From assembly GCA_913057435.1 (NCBI GenBank), contig CAJXNY010000015.1, forward strand, positions 37,580-101,579: a stretch of 64,000 nt of DNA, read 5' to 3'. A model generated the notes under the pieces. That model had not been told where the DNA came from, did not search any database, and was given only the letters and a program-made list of their open reading frames with translations. Made by a program: the position numbers and the translations under genes. The DNA comes from an uncultured Oceanospirillaceae bacterium. GTDB lineage: Bacteria; Pseudomonadota; Gammaproteobacteria; Pseudomonadales; Balneatricaceae. Of the stretch, positions 1-8,064 are shown in pieces; positions within the stretch are counted from its first letter, which is position 1; each line of letters begins with the position of its first letter.

Positions 1-233
1 TCGTTCAGCGCCGCCATTGATGATGGATTAGCCTGAAAGATCACCCCAGCCACATCGACTGTCGCATCAACATCAATCAAACCATCATCTCGATCTGCTT
101 CAATCTGTGCGTACTTTTCTGCAATTCGGTCTTCTGGGATGATGACCTGTAGCTGATCCCGTTCAGCCTGTGCCTCGATCTCAGGCGCAGTCATCGGCAC
201 CAGCTTGCCGTTTACCCGCTTAAACTGATCCAT
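1..233 (-). CDS. Phage tail protein with DUF4376-like N-terminus, partial (3' end outside window)
   Basis: The reading frame opens at an ATG at 233 and runs off the left edge, giving 77 visible residues that begin MDQFKRVNGKLVPMTAPEIE. The pattern 'NGKLVPMTAPEIEA' followed by a charged helical stretch resembles the N-terminus of DUF4376/XkdW-type phage proteins coded next to tail fibres. The start overlaps the end of the upstream gene by 14 bases, typical of the tightly packed late operon. Family assignment is from memory of the motif. The C-terminal half, which would confirm it, is not visible. Confidence 0.7.
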   Translation of the reverse strand, partial: MDQFKRVNGKLVPMTAPEIEAQAERDQLQVIIPEDRIAEKYAQIEADRDDGLIDVDATVDVAGVIFQANPSSMAALN

Positions 234-777
234 ATTTGACTCCCAGCAGCACGATTTCACCGCTCCACGCCCCCGCGTCGCCCAGGTCGATGTGGCAGCT
301 GCTCAGTCCGGCCTGCTTTTTGTACAGCGAATACGTATTCTCATAGACTTTCGTTGAGCGCAGTGATCGACTGATAGTAGCGGCCTCGGCATGCCCGGCG
401 CGTAGCTTTATTTTCATCTCTATGCTGCCCGGATCATTTACATTCGGCTTGTTATTCATCAATACCGCATACGCATAGTCAGATACTGAGTGATTGTCTG
501 GCCACGACGAATCCGACGCCATCACCCGCCGAAAATGATATCCGCCCGTTATCAGGGCACCATCTCCGAAAAAAAACTTGATGTCATAGTTGTCATTGAG
601 GATAGTGCCAGTAAATTTAAGATGCAGCTCGTCCCAGCCGCCCAGGCCCGTGAAATCGTGGTTACGCATCCCGTCAACGTCATAGCTCGCCAGCAGCACC
701 GGCTGAACAATCACCGGCTCAGCGCTCACTAGAGCCGGATCTGCGAACGTCAGCCCGCCGGTGTCACTGAAATTCAT
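220..777 (-). CDS. Hypothetical phage tail-end protein (185 aa)
   Basis: A 185-residue protein without a signal peptide or membrane segment. It is rich in aromatic and beta-forming residues ('GGWDELHLKFTGTI', 'YDIKFFFGDGALITGGYHF'), which suggests a beta-sandwich. No family is recognised. The start overlaps the stop of the preceding tail gene by four bases (ATGA) and its end overlaps the next gene, so it is translationally coupled within the tail-fibre cluster. By position it is probably a distal tail or receptor-binding accessory protein; this is inference only. Confidence 0.7.
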   Translation of the reverse strand: MNFSDTGGLTFADPALVSAEPVIVQPVLLASYDVDGMRNHDFTGLGGWDELHLKFTGTILNDNYDIKFFFGDGALITGGYHFRRVMASDSSWPDNHSVSDYAYAVLMNNKPNVNDPGSIEMKIKLRAGHAEAATISRSLRSTKVYENTYSLYKKQAGLSSCHIDLGDAGAWSGEIVLLGVKYGSV

Positions 778-2168
778 TCAGACACCTCGACGGATTCGAC
801 GTGGATTGTCGCTGTCGGGACCACCCCGACACTGGCTCCCAGCGCACCATCCTGGCTGGGGAACCCGCTGTACAGAAAAACGTTATTTGACGGTCGGTTA
901 CCAGCATCCAGCGCACCGATGTACTTGCCCCGATCGAATCCCTCAAACAACAGCCAGTAGCGGGCAACATCCTGACTGGGCGGCCCCATCGACACTGCCA
1001 CAACCTGCCGGGCGTGATCCAGAATCGCCACATGCTGGCCCTGCAGCTGCTGACCGGCTACCCACTGTTTATCAGTGTTATTTACGGAATAGCTGTAAGA
1101 CTGATGCATATACATACTCTTCCGTACCGTTGGCTGCGCGGCCGACTCTGAGCAGCCCGCCAGGATGACATACGAGTGATTGCTATAGCCGCTGTTAGCG
1201 ATCTGATAGACCACAGCGCTTGAACCATCTGCATTAACCAGCCGGGTGAACCGTGCTACCGAGTTTCTGTAATACGGCGCATACGTTGTTGAGCCGCTCA
1301 GATTACCCTCTGAGCCAAAATCATCGGCGCGCACCCGCCGGATAGACTGCATATCGCTATATGTCGATGAGCCCAGGAAATAGATCAGCCAGCCCTGACC
1401 GGCAGCGTCTTGAATGTATTCGACGTCATAGCTGCCTGTGTCGCCTGCGCTGCCCTGATAGCCACTCTGATCGCCCCAGGCGGTATCGCGCGTCCACGTC
1501 AGTCCGCCATCGCTGATCAGCCAGCGTTTGAACACCTGACCCGTATGCATCGTCCATGCCGTCGTGCCGTCGTGATTAAAACAGAATGCATACAGACTGC
1601 TGAACGCTTCAGACGGCGTGACTGTCGCTATATCAACCGTGCCGGGTGTTGCCTCAGTTACATCCAGCCTCTGAATTAACGTTGTGCTGTAGCGCTTGAA
1701 CAAGCAGCGCCGACCGCCGATTTCCTGCGGCTTCACGATTTGCTGGTACGACACGTTCCACGCGCTGTTATTCGCCTGCCGCGCGCCCTGGCCGATGGGA
1801 TGCACATACGTGGTTCCGTCGGCAATCGCCCGACGAGTGCCGCACTCATGTATCGCATCCGCGCCGTTTTGACACAGCACCTCGGTTTCCCAGTCAGCAT
1901 ACGACTGCTCAAACGCGGCGGTCAGCGACTCACCCGGCCCGATCAGCAGCGTGTCTTTTGATTCAACCGGCACCCAGGGCGCCGCCGGCGTTGCAGTGCC
2001 CTGTAGCAATCCATTGCCGCGTAACGTCAGACCGACACCTGCCTGATCGGTGACAACTTTGATGTTGCGTACATAGCTCATCGCAGTGTCATCATTCACC
2101 AAAATCGACTGTTCAGCGGGCGTGTCTGCCGCAATTGTTACGCTGGTAAATTTCAGTTTGTCAGCCAT
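774..2168 (-). CDS. Putative tail fibre / receptor-binding protein (464 aa)
   Basis: A 464-residue protein. The first 100 residues resemble small virion beta-domains (VTIAADTPAEQSILVNDDTA). The rest is rich in Trp, Tyr, Gly and Ser with recurring strands such as 'GQGWLIYFLGSSTYS' and 'AVVYQIANSGYSNHS', compatible with a beta-propeller or beta-helix receptor-binding domain. No catalytic motif is recognised. It lies directly after the coiled-coil tail gene (one base apart) and overlaps the following gene by four bases. Function is inferred from position and composition; tail-tip genes diverge too fast for confident naming. Confidence 0.7.
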   Translation of the reverse strand: MADKLKFTSVTIAADTPAEQSILVNDDTAMSYVRNIKVVTDQAGVGLTLRGNGLLQGTATPAAPWVPVESKDTLLIGPGESLTAAFEQSYADWETEVLCQNGADAIHECGTRRAIADGTTYVHPIGQGARQANNSAWNVSYQQIVKPQEIGGRRCLFKRYSTTLIQRLDVTEATPGTVDIATVTPSEAFSSLYAFCFNHDGTTAWTMHTGQVFKRWLISDGGLTWTRDTAWGDQSGYQGSAGDTGSYDVEYIQDAAGQGWLIYFLGSSTYSDMQSIRRVRADDFGSEGNLSGSTTYAPYYRNSVARFTRLVNADGSSAVVYQIANSGYSNHSYVILAGCSESAAQPTVRKSMYMHQSYSYSVNNTDKQWVAGQQLQGQHVAILDHARQVVAVSMGPPSQDVARYWLLFEGFDRGKYIGALDAGNRPSNNVFLYSGFPSQDGALGASVGVVPTATIHVESVEVSE

Positions 2169-2169
2169 T

Positions 2170-2715
2170 TCAACTCCCGTAGATCAGCGATGTTGCTAGG
2201 AGCGACCGCCCCGTTATCACCTGAACTTGCTGCTCAACTTCATTAGTTTGCACTTGGAGTTCCTGCTGCAACTTCTCAGAACTCCATGCTTTTAGTGACG
2301 AGACACCAGCATCATCAATCAGGTCACCAGCCGCTGCTTGCTGTGCTTCTAGCGCACTCTGCGCGGCATCGTTCTTATGCTGTTCCGCCTGCTGTCGGCT
2401 ACTATCAGCAGCCTGCTCACTACCCAGCGCGGCCTGCTGGCTTTGTGCTGCTTGTGAGGCGCTGGCCTGGGCTGCCTCCCGGTTCTGCTGAATTTCAGCT
2501 TCAGCACCAGTCAGCTGTGCCAGTGTGGCGGCATGATCAGGATCGGTCGCGGTACCGACCTTAACCGGCACGGTAAAACCATCAGCCTCTGCTGTTGGCT
2601 TAGGCAGCTTTTCAAACCCGGAAGCAACGGCATCCAGCTCACTGCGGATCTGTTCAGATTTTGCTTTAGTTCGCGGCGGGAAGGCCTGTTGCCGCTGGTA
2701 ATAGTCATTCGGCAT
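2170..2715 (-). CDS. Coiled-coil tail fibre stalk protein (181 aa)
   Basis: The ATG at 2715 overlaps the stop of the tail-hub gene by one base (TAATG) and begins MPNDYYQRQQAFPPRTKAKS. An in-frame extension to 2883 would lie inside the hub gene and is not phage-like. Residues about 20-70 are a globular N-terminal region ('FTVPVKVGTATDPDHAATLAQL'). Residues about 75-140 are Ala/Gln-rich with heptad character, the usual look of a trimeric phage fibre stalk. It probably links the tail hub to the receptor-binding proteins encoded just downstream. Confidence 0.75.
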   Translation of the reverse strand: MPNDYYQRQQAFPPRTKAKSEQIRSELDAVASGFEKLPKPTAEADGFTVPVKVGTATDPDHAATLAQLTGAEAEIQQNREAAQASASQAAQSQQAALGSEQAADSSRQQAEQHKNDAAQSALEAQQAAAGDLIDDAGVSSLKAWSSEKLQQELQVQTNEVEQQVQVITGRSLLATSLIYGS

Positions 2716-4739
2716 TAGCGCTGTAACCTCCGTGGCTCGTAGTGAATAAGGGCACCCTGCAAGGTATAAGGCCGGGTGACTGCAGATTGATGGTGAATCA
2801 GGAAGCCAATATTCAGCCCAGTTCCAGTCAGCATCATCTCTGGCACCGAGACCGTTTCTGAATCCCAGGCAAAAGAGTCCCAATCAGAGGAATCCCAATA
2901 CCCGCCCTGCCCGCCATGAGCGCTGAGGTTCTGCGTGATGGCACCGGCAACATCGGGTGAGCTGTAATCGTGATCGGTTGTAATGGATAGCGTTACTGGC
3001 CCTTCGGCCTCCAGTTCCAGAAGAAACTTACGCCAACGCTTTCTAACCCGTGGGGATTTGAAATGGTTAAATGGCAGACGAAGAAACGCCTCAATCTCTC
3101 CACCATCAAAGCTGGTACCGCGCTCAGCTTCATAGATAAAGCCATCGTCAGCGCCAAACAGGATGCGCTCCTGCCCGGTTTCGTCTTCGGCATTACAGAT
3201 GCAGTGGACCGGCTTGCCGAAATCGAACTGAGTAACATGGAAAGCCATACCGTTGGCGGTACTCACCGGATAACAGGCCAGGCCGGTGCCGTTACCGAAA
3301 AAGAGCCAGTACTGATTAAACCGGCGGACAACAGTCGAGGCGATAGCCAAAGGCTTGAGCCTATCAATCAGCTTCTGAACCTTGCGAGTCACAGCGCCAG
3401 ACTCAAAACCACCAAATGCCGCGGTACGGCTCAGCTGGATAATGCCGCGATCATCCAGGGCAAAGGCCTCACTGATCGTCTGGAGCGTGTACGGGAAAGC
3501 GCCGGCTGTTTCAGCCGCAACCGTCAACTGAAAGTCTGCATTGCTGCTGCCCTGCAGAATAAAAGTCCGCCGTCGGGTGGTCAGCGCAAGCACGCCGCCT
3601 GACTGTGGCAGCATGCCGGTTACTTCAGCCCCCAGACCGATCTGGCCAGCCCCTAACGCAACAGTGTAATTCCAGGGCTCCCCGGCAACAGAGTAATGGA
3701 CCTGGCCATTGCCGAACCCAAGAAACAAACGCCCCCGATAGGCCTGAACGTACAGTGGATTGTCTGCCTCATCTTTGCTGTAGAGCGGAGCCAGCACTCC
3801 GTCCTGATCAATTTCAAAGGCAGGGTTTACACCGTCGCAGCCATAAACCCGATAGCCATCATCAGAACCCTTGAAATTGTGGCTGGTAAATTCAAACCGG
3901 CCACCAGGCTGCAAGGTAATAGCCGTGGCTGCGCTGGTGCTGGTCGCGCAGATAGTCGAGCCGATCTTAATTGCAGCAGTGTTTGGAATACCGGAGCCTG
4001 CCAGTGGATCAATCACAAGGTAACCTTCGGCAGTGCCTGACCAGACCCCTTCAGTTACAAAGACCCGCAGCACCTTTGCAGTACTGTTGCCGTCGGTGAT
4101 TGTATCGCCTGCAGAAATCTCGCTTGTTCCGGCACTGAACTTGATCACCCACTTCAGAGAAAGTGGTTCCCAGCCTGCCGCCGATGCCTGATAGACAATA
4201 CAGCGGCTTCCGTCCTCATTATCACGACAGGCGTAAGTGCTGCCGAGATGACGAAAAACACCCCGTACTGGACCAGAACCCGGCACTGGCTGTATCAAGG
4301 CCCGATAGTACCCAGCAGCCAGTGCCTTCCATTCATCATGTTCGAGCTCAGTATCAGAGTCATACACCACCTCTGGGGAACTGATCGTAATACCGTTCGC
4401 AGCTTCACCCTCCTGGTAGCTACCGGCCAGAGCCGTCACCACCACCTGATTGTCAGCAGCCAGGTTAATAATGGTTGCGGAGGCACCAGAAACATCACCG
4501 GTCAGAACATCACCAGCACTCAGACCAGCACTATCAGAAACCACGACAACCCAGAACGCTGCATCGGACGGCGCTGGCTGGCCATCGAACCGCTCATACC
4601 CACCGATATGCCGATAGCCACCATTCAGACCCGGAATGTAATTCACACACTCCAGCGCATCGCCTGGGTTGATCGCCATGGGGGCTGTGGCCAGATCCAG
4701 TGAACCACGCAGGGGAAAGTAAGCAGTCTGAACGGTCAT
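2715..4739 (-). CDS. Tail hub / packaged-DNA stabilisation-type protein (674 aa)
   Basis: A large beta-rich protein of 674 residues. Its N-terminus 'YFPLRGSLDLATAPMAINPGDALECVNY' resembles podovirus tail proteins that close the portal after packaging (P22 gp10-like hub proteins), which share an opening of the kind 'P.....G..L..A....P..A..C.NY.P'. It lies between the adaptor gene and the fibre stalk gene, the position expected for a hub or needle-platform component. It overlaps the adaptor gene by four bases. The family match is by resemblance only; hub proteins of short-tailed phages are divergent. Confidence 0.7.
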   Translation of the reverse strand: MTVQTAYFPLRGSLDLATAPMAINPGDALECVNYIPGLNGGYRHIGGYERFDGQPAPSDAAFWVVVVSDSAGLSAGDVLTGDVSGASATIINLAADNQVVVTALAGSYQEGEAANGITISSPEVVYDSDTELEHDEWKALAAGYYRALIQPVPGSGPVRGVFRHLGSTYACRDNEDGSRCIVYQASAAGWEPLSLKWVIKFSAGTSEISAGDTITDGNSTAKVLRVFVTEGVWSGTAEGYLVIDPLAGSGIPNTAAIKIGSTICATSTSAATAITLQPGGRFEFTSHNFKGSDDGYRVYGCDGVNPAFEIDQDGVLAPLYSKDEADNPLYVQAYRGRLFLGFGNGQVHYSVAGEPWNYTVALGAGQIGLGAEVTGMLPQSGGVLALTTRRRTFILQGSSNADFQLTVAAETAGAFPYTLQTISEAFALDDRGIIQLSRTAAFGGFESGAVTRKVQKLIDRLKPLAIASTVVRRFNQYWLFFGNGTGLACYPVSTANGMAFHVTQFDFGKPVHCICNAEDETGQERILFGADDGFIYEAERGTSFDGGEIEAFLRLPFNHFKSPRVRKRWRKFLLELEAEGPVTLSITTDHDYSSPDVAGAITQNLSAHGGQGGYWDSSDWDSFAWDSETVSVPEMMLTGTGLNIGFLIHHQSAVTRPYTLQGALIHYEPRRLQR

Positions 4740-5362
4740 GCTATTGCTCCCGGCAGTGACATCGGTGGCAGCGCTGCATTTTCGAGATCAGGCAGCATGC
4801 GCTCATACTTCATCAGCCCATCCCGGAACACTTCAGGAGCATTTTCATAGGTGCCATAGAACTGCATCGCTTTATAAACGATCAGCATATGAAACTGACC
4901 AGGTAACGCCGGTATCTCGGTATTACTGGCCAAGCTGGCAGGCTTTATGAAGTAATCAAACTCCAGCGTATACGGCTGATCAGGGTAGGCGCTAAGCTTC
5001 AGCTGGCCATTCGGTAATAGCGTACTGGCAACCGGCCGCCCAACACCTGCTGCACGATACGCATCACGAAACGCCAGATAATCAACCAGGGGTAGGCGTA
5101 CACCGCCAATAACCATACTGGCCGAATCAAGCACCCCAAGGTCATCTGGCAGCGCATGGACAAGCGCCCCCGGCTGCAGCTCTACACTTCCCTGTGTCCA
5201 GAGAAAGTGCCAACTGTGCATAGACTGAATCTCAATCCATGCCTGGTTAATCCAATCCACGTACTGACGGTTCTCGCCATTCTGGCTGAGCACGGTCGAT
5301 GGTCCACTTCCAGAACCACCGACCTCCTGTCGCAGCCGCTGGCAGAGCTGTAAGAAGTTCAT
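4736..5362 (-). CDS. Phage head-tail adaptor protein (208 aa)
   Basis: 208 residues opening MNFLQLCQRLRQEVGGSGSG with 'YVDWINQAWIEIQSMHSWHFLW' and 'LPNGQLKLSAYPDQPYTLEFDYF'. This is the arrangement of adaptor proteins of SU10/N4-gp56-type podoviruses: a helical N-terminus, a Trp-rich strand region, and a C-terminal helix pair 'LIVYKAMQFYGTYENAPEVF'. The family forms a ring under the portal that receives the tail hub. Gene order (capsid, small protein, adaptor, hub) supports this. It overlaps the hub gene by four bases. Confidence 0.8.
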   Translation of the reverse strand: MNFLQLCQRLRQEVGGSGSGPSTVLSQNGENRQYVDWINQAWIEIQSMHSWHFLWTQGSVELQPGALVHALPDDLGVLDSASMVIGGVRLPLVDYLAFRDAYRAAGVGRPVASTLLPNGQLKLSAYPDQPYTLEFDYFIKPASLASNTEIPALPGQFHMLIVYKAMQFYGTYENAPEVFRDGLMKYERMLPDLENAALPPMSLPGAIA

Positions 5363-5374
5363 GCCAGCCCCCGG

Positions 5375-5785
5375 TTACTTGATTATCTGGAAGGGATAGG
5401 ACAACACTTCGCGCGCCTTCATGGTCTCCGGGTTATAGACCATCTGCTTGGCGTTATTCAGTACTTCGATAACAGACTCAGGCACATCAACCTCTTCACC
5501 CCGTCTGATGATGTAGCTGCGGCCATTGACGTAGATCTGCACCGGCTGCGTGTCCGTCTCAGACTCAGGAATAGAGATGGTCACCCGCTTCTGGCCAGCT
5601 TCCTGCTTTGGAACTGACTCACTAGCCGCTTGCGTATCATTGCCCCCGACTAGCCCCAGTTCTGTTTTGATTTTGGTCCGTAATGTATCTTCACCAGGGT
5701 TACCCTTCAGTGAAATATCCAGCACTCGGGCTTGCGCCTTCAGCTCTTCCAGGTCCATGACATCAAGGTTTAGTTCGTCACTCAT
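5375..5785 (-). CDS. Head-associated protein with LEM/SAP-like N-terminus (136 aa)
   Basis: The start at 5785 (MSDELNLDVMDLEELKAQAR) is chosen because the in-frame extension to 5815 reads through an intergenic hairpin. Residues 1-45 look like a small helix-extended-loop-helix fold. A Gln/Ser/Thr-rich linker follows. Residues about 75-136 contain 'QIYVNGRSYIIRRGEEVDVPESVIEVLNNA', a module often encoded just after phage capsid genes. Probably a minor head or head-completion protein; no biochemical role is known. Confidence 0.75.
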   Translation of the reverse strand: MSDELNLDVMDLEELKAQARVLDISLKGNPGEDTLRTKIKTELGLVGGNDTQAASESVPKQEAGQKRVTISIPESETDTQPVQIYVNGRSYIIRRGEEVDVPESVIEVLNNAKQMVYNPETMKAREVLSYPFQIIK

Positions 5786-5795
5786 ATAGCACCTC

Positions 5796-5813
5796 GCGGC
5801 CCTCACGGGCGGC
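5796..5813 (-). repeat. GNRA-loop hairpin, late-operon copy 1 (identical to 7835..7852)
   Basis: On the transcribed strand the sequence is GCCGCCCGTGAGGGCCGC. It folds into a seven-pair stem with one mismatch and a GTGA (GNRA) loop. An identical 18-base copy occurs at 7835..7852, again just upstream of a structural gene start. It lies between the capsid terminator and the start at 5785. Confidence 0.8.
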
Positions 5814-5824
5814 ATTTATTCAGG

Positions 5825-5853
5825 AAAAGAGGAAGCCACCGGGCGGTGGCCTC
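5825..5853 (-). terminator. Intrinsic terminator downstream of the capsid gene
   Basis: On the minus strand a stem GCCACCG/CGGTGGC with a two-base loop, extended by flanking pairs, is followed by CTCTTTTCC. It begins within ten bases of the capsid stop. It should reduce readthrough from the capsid gene into the adaptor and tail genes. Confidence 0.75.
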
Positions 5854-5860
5854 AGGTCAA

Positions 5861-6853
5861 TCAGGCGTTATCAGTCGCTGCCACTTCAAGACGGGCGATC
5901 CAGCCTTCGTTCAGAATTTTGGCGACGAAGTATGCCTTCCAGCCAACAAAGCCACGCTGGCCTAGCGGATCACTGGAGTCAGTGGTTTCCACCGGGGTCA
6001 CTTTCGGCGTAATGGCATTTGAGCCCTTCAGCGGAATACAGCCATAGGCTTCCTGGCCGAAATAGAGCACCGGGTAAACATCGGCATTGGTGCCGGAGGT
6101 AGAGATCATGCTGCCAGCGGCACCACCACCATCAACGAACGCATCCAGATCAGGAGACAGGCAGTAACGCACATCTTCAACTTTGCCGATCTCGTACGGT
6201 AGCGGCTTCATAGAGCCGTATTTTTCGACCGGTACAAAACCCGTCATGTCCCGGATATCTGATTCCAGGTTAGTGTGGGCCACCGCAATGAATGCCGCAT
6301 CAATAGCCTCGGTTCCCCACTGAACAGTGGACTTGGCCATTTTAGTGACTTTCTTAGCCTTATTGGCTTTCAGCAATCGGGTTACTGCCCGTTGCTTAGC
6401 CAGGGTGATCGGCTGGTTCACACCACTACGAGACGCCCCGTTGGCATAGAACACATTGGTACCGGCCCGGATAGCGCCCCAGGTGACCGCTTCAATGGTG
6501 GCACCACCCTGTTCACCACAGAGACTGGACGCATCTTTCAGAACAGGGTCTTCAGCCATGTCCTGTACGTGGTCAGTAATACCTACCACATCGCCGTACT
6601 GGGCCAGTGATGCCTGCACATCTTCATACTGCAGCTGGCGCGCTGCTGGGGTCACGCCTTCGGACAGTGGTGTTGTTGCGGCAGGAAATGGAATCGGCCG
6701 GCGGAACTTAACCGAGTTGGCTTTGTTTTTGGGGATGGATTTATGCTGGCCAAATTTGGACAGAATCAGCACAGGCTCAGCATGAGACAGCATTTCAGCA
6801 ACCACCCAGGCAGCTGTTCGCTGACCGATGGAGCCATACGTGGTTTGTGGCAT
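5861..6853 (-). CDS. Major capsid protein, N4-gp56 family (330 aa)
   Basis: 330 residues. The signature start 'MPQTTYGSIGQRTAAWVVAEMLSHAEPVLILSKFG' (in part) with 'FRRPIPFPAATTPLSEGVTP' and 'YEDVQASLAQYGDVVGITDH' is typical of the N4-gp56 major capsid family, an HK97-fold protein of short-tailed phages. The ending 'GFVGWKAYFVAKILNEGWIARLEVAA' also fits this family. It lies between scaffold and adaptor genes and is flanked on both sides by intrinsic terminators, so its cistron may be dosed separately from its neighbours. A clear AGGA site precedes the ATG at 6853. Confidence 0.92.
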   Translation of the reverse strand: MPQTTYGSIGQRTAAWVVAEMLSHAEPVLILSKFGQHKSIPKNKANSVKFRRPIPFPAATTPLSEGVTPAARQLQYEDVQASLAQYGDVVGITDHVQDMAEDPVLKDASSLCGEQGGATIEAVTWGAIRAGTNVFYANGASRSGVNQPITLAKQRAVTRLLKANKAKKVTKMAKSTVQWGTEAIDAAFIAVAHTNLESDIRDMTGFVPVEKYGSMKPLPYEIGKVEDVRYCLSPDLDAFVDGGGAAGSMISTSGTNADVYPVLYFGQEAYGCIPLKGSNAITPKVTPVETTDSSDPLGQRGFVGWKAYFVAKILNEGWIARLEVAATDNA

Positions 6854-6894
6854 AGCGTTTTCCTATAGAGCATGGATTTGATAAAGCAGCCAAC

Positions 6895-6930
6895 AAAAAG
6901 CCCCGCTGATCACAGTGACCGGCAGGGCTT
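6895..6930 (-). terminator. Terminator between scaffold and capsid genes
   Basis: The minus strand reads AGCCCTGC, a loop containing TCACTGTGA, then GCGGGGCTTTTTG. This is an eight-pair stem with one G-T pair followed by five T. It lies 35 bases after the scaffold stop and 41 bases before the capsid start, so capsid expression needs readthrough, antitermination or a nearby promoter. Confidence 0.7.
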
Positions 6931-6965
6931 GGTTGTTGTCTATTCAGGAAGAAAAGCGTGGTGTG

Positions 6966-7823
6966 TTATGCGTTTGCCTGTTTGGCAAAGTGATTGAACA
7001 TCGAGTCGAAGTCACCGTCATCCTGCACCTTGGCAGCACCACGGCGCGGCACCGTTCTCGATTGCTCCAGCTGCTGTTGACGCTTTGCCTTGATGGCATC
7101 AGCGGGCGACTCACGCGGCTGTGTTTGCTTGAATGACGAGAGCAAATAAGCGGCATCCGCTGCACTGTCACTGCTCATCATCTGTTGGATTACTTGCGGC
7201 TGATTGGCTACCCAACCTTTAAACTCGGCACTGGCAGCGACCTGCTGATAATCTGGGTGCTCGGTGGCCAGTTGCTGATACTGCACTTGAATTTGCTGCT
7301 GGTTCGCCTGTTGCTGGATTGGCTGAAACTGCTGCTCCAGCTTCTGGTATCTGGCCTGATAGTTCTGCTCAACTGTTGCTAAACGGTTCTCAAACGCCTG
7401 TACCATCTCTGGAAAGTCTTCTTTGAGTGCAGCCCACTCCGCATCAGATTTACCTAATCCATCTGAGCTGTTATCGCTTGGCAGTTGCTCAGCCGGTGAT
7501 TGCTGCTGAAGCTGTGCCAATTGCTGTTGCTGCTGAGCAGCCTGCTGCTGAAGAGCGCTCTGTTGAGCGAGGTCAGCCTGATATTTCTCTTTCCACGGAT
7601 TGCTATCAGATTCCCAGTCAATTGTCGGTGAACCCACGTCAGGCGCTTCATCGCCGCCACCGCCATCAGCGGCAGCATAGCGTCCTTGTTCATCACGTGC
7701 CGGAAGCTCTGGTTCCTCTGCAGGATCAGACTCACCAGGCTCGCCGCTGGCAAACTCCTCAAATGCGGAATCAAAATCGGAAATATCGTTCTCAGTGCCT
7801 GGCTGTTCAGTTGTATCTGGCAT
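6966..7823 (-). CDS. Scaffolding protein (285 aa)
   Basis: 285 residues. The acidic N-terminus (residues 1-75, many Asp/Glu, 'DFDSAFEEFASGEPGESDPAEEPE') is followed by a long Gln-rich coiled coil (about 90-200) and a basic C-terminal tail. This composition and the position directly upstream of the capsid gene fit internal scaffolding proteins of N4-gp56-type phages, which direct procapsid assembly and then leave. No protease motif is seen. Confidence 0.85.
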   Translation of the reverse strand: MPDTTEQPGTENDISDFDSAFEEFASGEPGESDPAEEPELPARDEQGRYAAADGGGGDEAPDVGSPTIDWESDSNPWKEKYQADLAQQSALQQQAAQQQQQLAQLQQQSPAEQLPSDNSSDGLGKSDAEWAALKEDFPEMVQAFENRLATVEQNYQARYQKLEQQFQPIQQQANQQQIQVQYQQLATEHPDYQQVAASAEFKGWVANQPQVIQQMMSSDSAADAAYLLSSFKQTQPRESPADAIKAKRQQQLEQSRTVPRRGAAKVQDDGDFDSMFNHFAKQANA

Positions 7824-7834
7824 ACATTCTCCTG

Positions 7835-7852
7835 GCGGCCCTCACGGGCGGC
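7835..7852 (-). repeat. GNRA-loop hairpin, late-operon copy 2
   Basis: Exact copy of the 18-base hairpin at 5796..5813, lying in the 37-base gap between the small gene ending at 7861 and the scaffold start at 7823, just upstream of the scaffold ribosome-binding site (AGGAGAATGTATG). Confidence 0.8.
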
Positions 7853-7860
7853 GGTCGAGT

Positions 7861-8064
7861 TCAGGTTAAATAGGTATCGGTGGTGACACGCTCAGGCTCT
7901 GCTTGCTGCGGCAGCTTTTCAAGCTCATCCAACAGATCCAGCCGCCCCCGCTGCTTATCGGAATTACTCCCGGCGCGTAGCATCTCAATAGCTTCAGCCC
8001 TCTGCTGTTCCATAAAACGGAGAACCTGCTTCCAGGTGAGTGAGTGCTGATCGATCTTAGCCAT
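7861..8064 (-). CDS. Small phage protein between portal and scaffold (67 aa)
   Basis: The start at 8064 gives MAKIDQHSLTWKQVLRFMEQ, highly charged and helical, with 'RGRLDLLDELEKLP' at the centre. The start overlaps the portal stop by eight bases. No family is recognised. Small helical proteins at this place are common in podovirus head clusters. An upstream in-frame ATG at 8085 inside the portal gene is less likely. Confidence 0.6.
   Translation of the reverse strand: MAKIDQHSLTWKQVLRFMEQQRAEAIEMLRAGSNSDKQRGRLDLLDELEKLPQQAEPERVTTDTYLT

Noticed and set aside
1..300. Left attachment site of the prophage
   Set aside because: No copy of the tRNA-Pro 3' end was seen here, and tail genes continue through the edge.
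2716..2883. Upstream extension of the fibre-stalk gene
   Set aside because: The extension lies wholly within the tail-hub gene in another frame and is rich in Trp/Cys/Pro unlike a fibre start; the TAATG-coupled start at 2715 is preferred.
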